Assembly (NCBI GenBank): GCA_903907855.1
Contig: CAIVPT010000194.1
Location: 1-33,108 of the forward strand
Direction: 5' to 3'
DNA from: an uncultured Synechococcaceae cyanobacterium
GTDB lineage: Bacteria > Cyanobacteriota > Cyanobacteriia > PCC-6307 > Cyanobiaceae
Length of the DNA: 33,108 nt
The translations under genes were made by a program, and so were the position numbers. The notes under the pieces were generated by a model that worked only from the letters and a program-made list of their open reading frames with translations, ran no database searches and was not told the DNA's origin. How positions within the stretch are numbered: position 1 is the first letter of the stretch; every line of letters begins with the position of its first letter. Positions 1-7,783 of this stretch are shown here, piece after piece.

Positions 1-60
1 GAGGGTGAAGGCCCAGTAGTTGGCCGTAACGATGCCGTACTGGCGTAGAGGGGAGAGCAT
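1..60 (-). CDS. arsJ: ArsJ-type organoarsenical (1-arseno-3-phosphoglycerate) efflux MFS permease, N-terminal 20 codons only
   Basis: Reverse strand from 60 reads MLSPLRQYGIVTANYWAFTL, resembling the ArsJ N-terminus (…TANYWAFTLTDGALRM…). It starts 13 bp after the stop of the GAPDH gene, as in known gap-arsJ pairs. Truncated by the window edge. Confidence 0.75.
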   Translation of the reverse strand, partial: MLSPLRQYGIVTANYWAFTL

Positions 61-73
61 CGGCGACGGGGGG

Positions 74-1099
74 TCAGCGCTGGTCGAGCAGGGCGATGTG
101 GCAGGCCAGATCGGCCATGCGGCAGCTGTAGCCCCATTCGTTGTCGTACCAGGCATACACCTTGAGCTGCGTGCCGTTCACCACCATCGTCGAGGCCGCA
201 TCCACAATCGAACTGCGGGGATCATTGAGGTAGTCCACCGATACCAGCGGCCGGGTTTCATAGCCGAGGATGCCCTGCAATGGCCCATTGGCCGCCTCCT
301 CGAAGGCCCGGTTCACCGCCTCCACCGTCACCTCCTGCTCCAGTTCAAACACCGCGTCCACCAGCGAGGCGTTCAGCAGCGGCACCCGCACCGCGTGCCC
401 GTTGAGGCGCCCCTGCAGCTCCGGAAAGATCAGGCCGATCGCCCGGGCCGATCCCGTGCTGGTGGGGATCAACGACTGCAGGCAGGAGCGGGCGCGGCGC
501 AGATCGCTCTTGAAGCCATCCACCACCACCTGGGTATTTGTCACGTCGTGGAGGGTGGTGATCGACCCGTGGCGGATGCGGTACTGCCGCTGCAGCACCT
601 CCACCAGGGGCGCCAGGGCATTGGTGGTGCAGGAGGCCGCCGTCACCAGCCGGTGGCGGGCGGGGTCGTACTGGCCGTGGTTGATGCCGAACACCACATT
701 GAGGGCCTCCTCCCCCGCGATCTCACCCTTCACCGGACAGGCCACCAACACCCGCGGCAGGCCGCAGGTCTCGAAGTAGGGCGCCAGGGTCTGGGGGGTT
801 TTGAAGCGGCCCGTGCACTCCAGCAGCAGCTCCACCCCCGCCGCCCGCCACGGCACCGCCGTGGGGTCGCTCTCCTGGCTGTAGGAGATGGCCTTGCCAC
901 CGACGAAGAAGCCGCGGTGGTTGCTCTGCATGGCCTGGGGCCAGCGGCCGTGCACCGAATCGAAGGCCAACAGGTGGGCGGCGCTCGCGGCATCGCCACC
1001 GTTGTCGTTCACATGTACCAGCTCGATGCCTGGCCGGCCCCAGAGGGCGCGGAACACCAGGCGGCCGATCCGTCCGAAGCCGTTGATGCCGATGCGCAT
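74..1099 (-). CDS. gap: ArsJ-associated glyceraldehyde-3-phosphate dehydrogenase
   Basis: MRIGINGFGRIGRL Rossmann start, ASCTTN active-site Cys, DLRRARSCLQSLIPTSTGSA, WYDNEWGY. DLRRAR and GILGYETRPLVSVDYLNDPRSSIVDA resemble the arsJ-linked GAPDH subfamily. Start at 1099 preferred over 1135. Confidence 0.9.
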   Translation of the reverse strand: MRIGINGFGRIGRLVFRALWGRPGIELVHVNDNGGDAASAAHLLAFDSVHGRWPQAMQSNHRGFFVGGKAISYSQESDPTAVPWRAAGVELLLECTGRFKTPQTLAPYFETCGLPRVLVACPVKGEIAGEEALNVVFGINHGQYDPARHRLVTAASCTTNALAPLVEVLQRQYRIRHGSITTLHDVTNTQVVVDGFKSDLRRARSCLQSLIPTSTGSARAIGLIFPELQGRLNGHAVRVPLLNASLVDAVFELEQEVTVEAVNRAFEEAANGPLQGILGYETRPLVSVDYLNDPRSSIVDAASTMVVNGTQLKVYAWYDNEWGYSCRMADLACHIALLDQR

Positions 1100-1130
1100 G
1101 GGACGGGGGCGGGTTCGCTGCCCTGAGCCA

Positions 1131-1160
1131 AGCACCGGCCCCCCCCCGCGCCCGGGTGCT
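1131..1160. terminator. Possible hairpin between the Nudix and GAPDH genes
   Basis: Inverted repeat AGCACC (1131-1136) / GGTGCT (1155-1160) around a G/C-rich loop. No U tract, so weak as an intrinsic terminator. Confidence 0.25.
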
Positions 1161-1178
1161 CCCCATCACATCGGCCCC

Positions 1179-1604
1179 TCAGACCCCCTGGCGGCGGCGC
1201 ATCTCCGGCAACGCCAGCCGCAGCGACTCGGCCAGCGGGCGCTTTTCCCCCAGCCTTCCGCTCCACACCAGCCCCGTTTCCAGCTCCGCCAGGCTCACCA
1301 GGGCCAGATCCTGCCCCTCCAGCAGCTGCAGCGCCTCCAGCGGCACCGTGAGGGCGGCGTGGAAGTAGTGCAGGCTGCGCTCCGGACGGTCGTGGCGGAA
1401 GGCGAAGGCCAGGGGCCCGGCCTCCCAGACGATCTCTTCCCGCAGTTCGCGGCGCAGGGCCTGCTCCGGGGTTTCGCCCGCATCCAGATGGCCCCCGAAG
1501 AGGGCCCAGCAGCCCGGCGCAATGATCTCGGGAATGTCGTCGCGCAGCTGGAGCAGCCAGCGGCCTTCGCGCTCCAGCAGGGCCAGGGCCACCGCCACGC
1601 TCAT
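1179..1604 (-). CDS. Nudix hydrolase
   Basis: Nudix box GGHLDAGETPEQALRRELREEI. ATG at 1604 overlaps the upstream gene stop. Confidence 0.9.
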   Translation of the reverse strand: MSVAVALALLEREGRWLLQLRDDIPEIIAPGCWALFGGHLDAGETPEQALRRELREEIVWEAGPLAFAFRHDRPERSLHYFHAALTVPLEALQLLEGQDLALVSLAELETGLVWSGRLGEKRPLAESLRLALPEMRRRQGV

Positions 1605-2149
1605 GGCGTTCCCCCTGGCGTAGGGGTCAGCGACGGGGCGCGCCGCCAGAGCGCAAGGCCGCCGCCGCGTCCCCGCGCCGCCAGCCAATCGCTGCCTTCG
1701 CTATCGCTTCCCTCACCCTCGCTCCCCTGCCCGATCAGGGCAAAGAACGGCAGCGATCGCTCCGCCGGTCGCGCCAGCGCACTTCCGATCCAGGGCCGCC
1801 CCGCCAGCCGCAGCTGCCAGCGTGCGAACCAGAAGCGCAGCAGCGGCCGCTGTCCCGTAAGTGTTCCCTCCCCTTCGAAGCGCAGCTCCAGGGGGCCAAG
1901 GGCGACGCTGTTGCTCAGGGGCAGGGGCTCACCGGGCACGGCGTCGCCGATCTCCAGGCAGGCGTCGAGGGTCCGCAGCAGCGCCGAGGCGGTGGCCTGG
2001 GGGGCGCCGCCGCCGCGCGGCCACACCTGCTGGAAGCGCCAGCGGCCCGGCAGGTCGTTCGCCGTCAGGCCGCTGCCGCTCATGCGGGCCCGGTCCTCCA
2101 GGCGCCGCAGCTCTTCGGCGTCGGGCAGGCTGGGGCTGGGGGGCGTCAC
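1601..2149 (-). CDS. Conserved hypothetical protein, possibly PAP/fibrillin-like
   Basis: 182 aa ORF with ATGA overlap to the Nudix gene. 'NDLPGRWRFQQVW … FEGEGTL' has a beta-rich fibrillin-like look; family assignment is weak. Confidence 0.6.
   Translation of the reverse strand: MTPPSPSLPDAEELRRLEDRARMSGSGLTANDLPGRWRFQQVWPRGGGAPQATASALLRTLDACLEIGDAVPGEPLPLSNSVALGPLELRFEGEGTLTGQRPLLRFWFARWQLRLAGRPWIGSALARPAERSLPFFALIGQGSEGEGSDSEGSDWLAARGRGGGLALWRRAPSLTPTPGGTP
1753..1760. repeat. HIP1 octamer GCGATCGC (one of at least nine)
   Basis: Other exact copies read at 8099, 8277, 17603, 17741, 23259, 24197, 25344 and 26465. HIP1 is a known hyper-abundant cyanobacterial palindrome. Confidence 0.9.
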
Positions 2150-2205
2150 GGGCGGGGCAGAAGGCAGTAGGGCCGACCCTAGGGTGATTGATCCTGGCGT
2201 GCCCC

Positions 2206-2649
2206 ATGGCCGGCCCGATCGACCATGCCCTGCGCCTGCGCAGTTTGTGGTTTTGCTACCTGCTGGCGATGTTGTTTCATGTGGATCTCGGGCTGATGCC
2301 CCTGTTCCATGGCCTCTCCCCCGAGATCGAGAGCCAGGTGCCGGAAGCCCGCCTGCCTCTGGTGTTCTGGGGGATGCTGATCTATTTCCTGATTCCGTTA
2401 TTGGCGATCCTGCTGATCGCCTGGAGCGCCAGTGATCCGGAGGGCCAGGCCCGCTGGCGCCCCTGGCGGCGCCTGCATTTCTGGATCTCGGTCGTGTACA
2501 GCGCCACCAACATTCCCCATCTGATCGCCGATATCCTCGTGCCCGATTCCCGCAGCGATCAGGTGCTGCTCATGGCGGTGCTGCTGGCGATCGGGCTGCT
2601 GATCAACCGTGAGGGATGGTTGTGGTGGCGGCAGGCGCCTCCGTCCTGA
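2206..2649 (+). CDS. Small conserved integral membrane protein
   Basis: Several hydrophobic segments (LWFCYLLAMLF, VFWGMLIYFLIPLLAILLIAW, LLMAVLLAIGLLI). Start 2188 or 2206. Confidence 0.65.
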   Translation: MAGPIDHALRLRSLWFCYLLAMLFHVDLGLMPLFHGLSPEIESQVPEARLPLVFWGMLIYFLIPLLAILLIAWSASDPEGQARWRPWRRLHFWISVVYSATNIPHLIADILVPDSRSDQVLLMAVLLAIGLLINREGWLWWRQAPPS

Positions 2650-2675
2650 GTTGTCCGCCCATCCCCGTTCTGGCC

Positions 2676-3416
2676 ATGCCTGCCCCCCACCAGCCGATCG
2701 TGATCCTCGGCGGCTTCCTGATCACCGCGGAGGCCTACCAGCCCATGCGTCACACCCTGGCCGAGCGCAGCGGCCAGCCGCTGGAGCGGGTGGAGCTGGT
2801 GCCGGTCGGGCGGCTCGAATGGCTGCTCACGGTGCTGCCCTCCGCCTGGGCCCGCATCCTCGATCGGGTGGCCCTGGCGGTGGAGCGGCAGGCGCTCCTT
2901 TCCCCCACCGGCCGGGTCACGCTGGTGGGCCACAGCTCCGGCGGCATCATGCTGCGGCTCTTCCTCGACGACCGGCCCTTCGAGGGCCGCCGCTGGAACG
3001 GCCGGGCGCTGGTCGACACCTTGGTGATGCTCGGCAGCCCCCACACGGCCCTCAAGGCCACCCCGCTGCGTCAACGGGTGGCGCGGGAGCTGCCCGGCTG
3101 CCCCTTCGCCCCGGCGGTGCGCTACGTGTCGGTGGCGGGGGCGGTGGCCCTGGATCCGGCCTCTGGCCAGGCCAGTGATACGGCCCGCCGCATGGCCCCG
3201 GCGGCCTACCGCAACAGCAGCGGCGATGCCCACGACCGGGGCGACGGACTGGTGCCGGTGTCCTCCGCCCTGCTGGAGGGGTCGCAACCGCTGGTGCTGG
3301 AGGGGGTGGCCCACGGCGGTGCCTTCGGACCGGTGTGGTTTGGCACCCCGGAGGTGGTGGAGCGCTGGTGGTCCGCCGTGGCCGACCCTCAGGCGCCCTG
3401 CAGCGCGCCCACGTGA
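2676..3416 (+). CDS. Alpha/beta hydrolase (lipase-like)
   Basis: Nucleophile elbow GHSSGG; PIVILGGFLIT oxyanion region; C-terminal GDGLVPVSSALL and VAHGG (Asp/His). Confidence 0.8.
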   Translation: MPAPHQPIVILGGFLITAEAYQPMRHTLAERSGQPLERVELVPVGRLEWLLTVLPSAWARILDRVALAVERQALLSPTGRVTLVGHSSGGIMLRLFLDDRPFEGRRWNGRALVDTLVMLGSPHTALKATPLRQRVARELPGCPFAPAVRYVSVAGAVALDPASGQASDTARRMAPAAYRNSSGDAHDRGDGLVPVSSALLEGSQPLVLEGVAHGGAFGPVWFGTPEVVERWWSAVADPQAPCSAPT

Positions 3417-4336
3417 GCGGCGGCGGCGGCCGCCAATCCGGGCAGGTCGTAGCCGCCCTCCAGCACCGACACCAGCCGGCCGCCCGCGTGCCGTTGGGCC
3501 ACCGCCATCAGCAGGCGGGTAAGGGCGGCGAAGTCCCCATCCTGCAGCCGAAAATCGCCCAGGGGATCGCCAGCCCGCCCGTCGAACCCCGCGGAGATCA
3601 GCACAAACTCGGGCGCGAACGCCTCCGCCGCCGGCAGGAGCTCCTGGCGCCAGGCCGCCAGCACCGCCGCTCCGTCGCTGCCCGCGGGCAGGGGCACGTG
3701 CAGGCTGAACCCCTCGCCGGCACCCGTGCCCCGCTCCTCCCGCGCGCCGGTGCCGGGGTAGTGGGGGGCCTGGTGGGTGCTGCAGAACAAGACGGTGGGA
3801 TCGGCCGCGAAGATCGCCTGGGTGCCGTTGCCGTGGTGCACGTCCCAGTCGGCGATCAGCACCCGCTGCAGCCCATGGGCCGCCTGCAGATGGCGGGCCG
3901 CAATGGCCACGTGGTTGTAGAGGCAGAAGCCCATCCCCCGCTCCGCGCTGGCGTGGTGACCCGGTGGTCGCACCGCCGCGAAGGCGTTGGTTACCTCCCC
4001 GGCCATCACCGCCTCCACCGCCGCCAGCACGCCCCCGGCCGCCAGGCGAGCGACCGTTTCCGATTCCGGGCCGATCGCCGTGTCGCCGGTGGACAGCTCC
4101 CGGCGGCCGGCGGCTACGTCGGCGCGCACCTGGTCGAGGTAGGGGGCGGTATGCACCCGCAGCAGCTCCGCGTCGCTGGCGGGACGGGGGGCGATCAGGC
4201 GGATCCCCCCCAGCAGGCCCGCCAGGTGCAGGCCCTGCAGCACCGCATCCATCCGCGCTGGTCGTTCGGGGTGGAAGGCGCCCGTATCGTGCCGGCGGAA
4301 GGCCGGATCGCAGACCAGGCCGGTTTCAGGCGCCAT
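3389..4336 (-). CDS. Histone deacetylase family protein (class II-like / acetoin-utilisation type)
   Basis: HPERPARMDAV, RPPGHHA, GFCLYNHVAIAARH, IADWDVHHGNGTQAIF, SAGFDGRAGDPLG. Confidence 0.9.
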   Translation of the reverse strand: MAPETGLVCDPAFRRHDTGAFHPERPARMDAVLQGLHLAGLLGGIRLIAPRPASDAELLRVHTAPYLDQVRADVAAGRRELSTGDTAIGPESETVARLAAGGVLAAVEAVMAGEVTNAFAAVRPPGHHASAERGMGFCLYNHVAIAARHLQAAHGLQRVLIADWDVHHGNGTQAIFAADPTVLFCSTHQAPHYPGTGAREERGTGAGEGFSLHVPLPAGSDGAAVLAAWRQELLPAAEAFAPEFVLISAGFDGRAGDPLGDFRLQDGDFAALTRLLMAVAQRHAGGRLVSVLEGGYDLPGLAAAAAAHVGALQGA

Positions 4337-5192
4337 GGATCTCCAGCCAGGCGCCCAGGTCGGCCAGCACCGCAGGACGATCCAGGTCGTCGAACAGCTC
4401 GTGGCGGCTCTCTGGGTACAGATGCCAGGTCTTGTCGGGACTTCCCGCTGCGGCGAAGACCAGCTCCGCCGCGGCCGGCCCCGTCACCCGGTCGTCGCCG
4501 CTCTGCAGCAGGAGCAGGGGCAGGCGCAGCTCCGGCACCCGGCCCGCCACCGTCGCGGCCGTGGCCAGGAAGCCGGCGCCGAGCCGGACGCTGCAGCGGC
4601 TGTGGCGCAGCGGATCGCTGCGGAAGCGCGCCAGGGCGACGGGATCGCGGCTGGCCAGGGTCATGTCGATGCCGGTGTTGAGGGTGAGGGTGGGCCAGAG
4701 CCAGGCCAGCCACCGGGCCACCTGCACCCGCCAGGGGGCGATGCCCTCGGCATCGAGCGCGGGATTGCTGAGCACCAGCCCCCGCAGGCCCGCCGCCAGC
4801 ATCGGTTCGCGCAGGAGGAGGTCGAGGCACACCGTCCCCCCCAGGCTGTGGCCCAGCAGGACCTGGGGAATGCCGGGCAGCTCGGAGCCCGCCCGCCCGA
4901 GGGCCGCCGCCACCGCCGCCCCCAGCGCCCCCCAGGCCGGCACCCAGCCCCGCGGACCGGGGGAGAGGCCGTGGCCGGGCAGATCCGGCGCCCACACCGC
5001 CCAGCCCTGCGGCGCCAGCCCTTCGGCCAGGTGGCGAAACGGGGCGCCGTGGCCGCCGATGCCATGCACCGCCACCACCACGCCGCGGGGGTGGCGGGTG
5101 GGGCTCCAGGTGTGCAGCACCAGCTCGGCGCCGGCCGCTCCGCCGGGCAGCTGGAGGCGGTCTTCGCGTAGGGAAGGGGCGGCGCTCTCCAT
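4326..5192 (-). CDS. Alpha/beta hydrolase, serine aminopeptidase S33 / monoacylglycerol-lipase-like
   Basis: VVAVHGIGGHGAPFRHLAEGLAPQGWAVWAPDLPGHG, LLGHSLGG, QSGDDRVTGP, ESRHELFDD. Confidence 0.85.
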   Translation of the reverse strand: MESAAPSLREDRLQLPGGAAGAELVLHTWSPTRHPRGVVVAVHGIGGHGAPFRHLAEGLAPQGWAVWAPDLPGHGLSPGPRGWVPAWGALGAAVAAALGRAGSELPGIPQVLLGHSLGGTVCLDLLLREPMLAAGLRGLVLSNPALDAEGIAPWRVQVARWLAWLWPTLTLNTGIDMTLASRDPVALARFRSDPLRHSRCSVRLGAGFLATAATVAGRVPELRLPLLLLQSGDDRVTGPAAAELVFAAAGSPDKTWHLYPESRHELFDDLDRPAVLADLGAWLEIHGA

Positions 5193-5304
5193 CGCCCCAT
5201 CCTGGGGGGGAATGCCCGTCTTGCCCCCATTCGGGGACTTCGCTGGCGGCCTTCAGGGCCCGAAGCTACCGAACACAGACCTCACACAGACCTCGGAGGG
5301 TCGC

Positions 5305-5523
5305 ATGAAGACCCACTTCCCACCCCTGGCCCAGGCCGCGGCCCCCCAACCCCCTGCCGAACCGCCCCATGCCGAGCAGGTGGTTTCCTGCCTGGGCCGC
5401 ACCTGCCTGCACTGGCGGGCCGATGGCGAGCTGATCGAGGACGACCGGGATCTGGTGCTGGAGCGCCTGCGCCAGGTGGATCGTCAGCTGGATTCCCAGG
5501 TGGGGCCGGCTCAGGCGGCCTGA
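5305..5523 (+). CDS. Small conserved-type hypothetical protein (72 aa)
   Basis: MKTHFPPLAQ…VVSCLGRTCLHWRADGELIEDDRDLVLERLRQVDRQLDSQ. Lies just upstream of 5525; upstream purine run ggaggg. Confidence 0.6.
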   Translation: MKTHFPPLAQAAAPQPPAEPPHAEQVVSCLGRTCLHWRADGELIEDDRDLVLERLRQVDRQLDSQVGPAQAA

Positions 5524-5524
5524 G

Positions 5525-7192
5525 GTGTCGGGCAGCAGCCCCACGCCCCTGGGGCCCGGCAGCCGCGGACCGGCGGTGCGGGACCTGCAGGGGCTGCTCA
5601 CCCGCCTGGGCGCCAGGATCGGCGATCCCCCCGGCACCTTCGGGGCCGACACCGAAGCCGCGCTGCGGGCCTTCCAGCACCAACGCCCCTGGGGTGCCCA
5701 GGACGCCCTGGTGACGCGGACGGTGCGGGAGGCGCTTGAGCGCCTGTTGCGCGAGCGGGAGGGGGAGCGGGAATGGGAGGAATGGGCCGCCAGGGGCGCC
5801 ACCCTCGACGCAACCGCGCTGCAGGGTCGCCCCGCCCTGGTGGCGGCCCTGCAGCGCGCCCTGGCCGCCCTGGGTCTGCACCCCGATGGTCCGGCGATCG
5901 ATGGGGTGGCGGGCCCGACCCTGGCGACGGCGCTGCGCCGCTTCCGTCGCCTGGCCAGGCTGCCGGGGCCGGCGCCGGCGGGCCTCGATGGACCCACGGC
6001 CGCCGCCCTGTGCCGCTGCCGTTGGCTGCCCGCCCACACCGCCGCCTGGACCCCTGCCGCCGCCCGCCGTCGGCTGGCGGCCGAGGCCCGCCGCCTGGGG
6101 GCCAGCGACGCGCACCTTCCCCTGCTCGACCGCGGCGCCGACCACTCCCCGTGGCGGGAAGGCCTCGCCGCGATCCCCCTGCCTCCCCCCTCCGCCCGGC
6201 CGGTGGCCCGTGGGGATGGCCCCTTCGTTCCCTATCCCGTTCTCGGTGAGGCCCCGCCGATCGACCCCTCGGCCCTGCCGTTCCTGGGGCCGGAGATCGG
6301 CCAAGCCTGTGTCTGCCTAGGCCGCCGCGGTCCCGTTGGCCTGGAGACCGCCTGGCTGGGCCGCGACGCCCTCACCCCCCTCGAGTGCCTGAGCAGCACC
6401 AAGCTGGTGCCCATGCTCAACGTGCTGGCACGGTTGGGCCGTCGCCTTCCCGCCAGGCCAGCAGAGGCGGTGTTGCGGCCCTGGGGCAGCTCTGCGAGCG
6501 AGCTGGATTTCGACCAGGTGCTCTGCGAGGTGGTCTCCTACGCCGACAGCCTTGGCTCCTCCAACAGCCTCGCCGCCCTGCTGAACGAACTGGAGGCGGA
6601 CCGGGAGGCCTGGATCCGCGGCTGCACCGGCGGCCCGGCGCAGATCCGCTTCGGCGGGCGCTACGGCGCGTCCCCCCCGATCCGCTGGCCCCAGCTGCGA
6701 TGCCGATCGGACGATGCCCTGCTGCTTCCGTTCGGAGCCCCCGCCGTTTCCGGCAATGCGGTGTCGGTGTACGACCTGACCCGGCTGGTCTCCCTGCTCG
6801 GCTGGCACCGCCTGCTGGGGCCCGGCCAGCGCCTGCCCGGCTTGACGCTCGCCGGCGCCCGCCTGGCTGCCCGGGCGCTGGTGGGCGATCCGGCCCGCTA
6901 CCTCGATGCGGCCTTCGCCAGCCTGGGGCTGGTGCGCCGGGTGGAGGCCCCCCTGATCCTCTCCAAACTCGGGTATGGCGAGTCCGCTCTCGTCTACTGC
7001 GCCTTCCTGCACCTGCGCGACCATCCCGACGGGGCCCCGGCCGCTGGGGTGGAGCGGTCCCTGGCGCTGACCCTGCGGGTGCCCAAGGGCAAGGGCGATC
7101 GGGAGGCGGTCCGCGCCGACCTGGCGATGGCCGAGGGGGTGGCCACCCTGCTGGCCCACGCCCTGGAGGCCGCCGGTAGCCTCCTGCGCTGA
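5525..7192 (+). CDS. Peptidoglycan-binding protein (two PGB_1-like repeats) with a C-terminal domain resembling a serine DD-peptidase/beta-lactamase fold
   Basis: Two PG_binding_1-like repeats: GSRGPAVRDLQGLLTRLG…GTFGADTEAALRAFQ and RPALVAALQRALAALGL…IDGVAGPTLATALRRFR. C-terminal SSTK (SxxK), SSN (SxN) and KLG motifs in order. Confidence 0.75.
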   Translation: MSGSSPTPLGPGSRGPAVRDLQGLLTRLGARIGDPPGTFGADTEAALRAFQHQRPWGAQDALVTRTVREALERLLREREGEREWEEWAARGATLDATALQGRPALVAALQRALAALGLHPDGPAIDGVAGPTLATALRRFRRLARLPGPAPAGLDGPTAAALCRCRWLPAHTAAWTPAAARRRLAAEARRLGASDAHLPLLDRGADHSPWREGLAAIPLPPPSARPVARGDGPFVPYPVLGEAPPIDPSALPFLGPEIGQACVCLGRRGPVGLETAWLGRDALTPLECLSSTKLVPMLNVLARLGRRLPARPAEAVLRPWGSSASELDFDQVLCEVVSYADSLGSSNSLAALLNELEADREAWIRGCTGGPAQIRFGGRYGASPPIRWPQLRCRSDDALLLPFGAPAVSGNAVSVYDLTRLVSLLGWHRLLGPGQRLPGLTLAGARLAARALVGDPARYLDAAFASLGLVRRVEAPLILSKLGYGESALVYCAFLHLRDHPDGAPAAGVERSLALTLRVPKGKGDREAVRADLAMAEGVATLLAHALEAAGSLLR

Positions 7193-7217
7193 CTGCCGCG
7201 GCCGCCCCGCTGCTGCC

Positions 7218-7241
7218 ATGACCGCGCCGCCGCCGCCATGA
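7218..7241 (+). other. Possible 7-codon leader ORF MTAPPPP* whose stop overlaps the VOC start
   Basis: atgaccgcgccgccgccgccaTGA; TGA at 7239-7241 overlaps ATG at 7238-7240. Confidence 0.3.
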
Positions 7242-7681
7242 CCGCGCCCCGCTTCCATCTCTCCATTCCCTCCACCGACCTGGGCGCCACCGAGCGCTGG
7301 TACGTCGAGGGGTTGGGCTGCCGGCCCGGTCGCCGCAGCGACCACGCCCTGATCCTGGATCTGGGGGGACACCAACTTGTGGCCCAGCGCACCGCGGCGC
7401 CACCGCTGCCTCCCCAGGGCGGTATTTACCCGCGCCACTTCGGCCTGGTGTTCGACCAGCTCAGCGCCTGGGAAACGTTGCGCGATCGGGCGCTACAGGC
7501 TGGGCTGCGCTTCGGGGTGGAGCCGAAATGCCGCTACCCGGGGGAGGAGCTGGAGCACCACACCTTCTTCCTGATCGATCCCGACCACAACTGGCTGGAG
7601 TTCAAGCACTACCGCCACGGTACCGCCGTTCTGGGCTGCCACCATCTCGCTCAGGTGGGCGACGCGGATCTGCGGGGATGA
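7238..7681 (+). CDS. VOC (glyoxalase/bleomycin-resistance) family protein
   Basis: FHLSIPSTDLGATERWYVEGLGCRPGRR…ILDLGGHQLV…FFLIDPDHNWLEFKHY. Confidence 0.85.
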   Translation: MTAPRFHLSIPSTDLGATERWYVEGLGCRPGRRSDHALILDLGGHQLVAQRTAAPPLPPQGGIYPRHFGLVFDQLSAWETLRDRALQAGLRFGVEPKCRYPGEELEHHTFFLIDPDHNWLEFKHYRHGTAVLGCHHLAQVGDADLRG

Positions 7682-7732
7682 CTGATCCGCGCCACTGATC
7701 CGCACCGCTGGTCCGCGCTGCTGATCCGCACC
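7681..7732. repeat. 13-bp tandem repeat, 4 imperfect copies
   Basis: actgatccgcgcc | actgatccgcacc | gctggtccgcgct | gctgatccgcacc; begins at the last base of the VOC stop codon. Confidence 0.85.
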
Positions 7733-7783
7733 GCCGTCCCGGGGTGGGCTGCATCCAGTGCCGATTCGCATTAATCTCCGCGA

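Noticed and set aside
661-680. Other GTACT-containing sites as LexA boxes
   Set aside because: They lack the opposing AGTAC half-site at the correct spacing and lie inside coding sequence.
7681-7732. CRISPR-like array
   Set aside because: Units are contiguous 13-bp tandem copies without spacers. No cas genes in the window.
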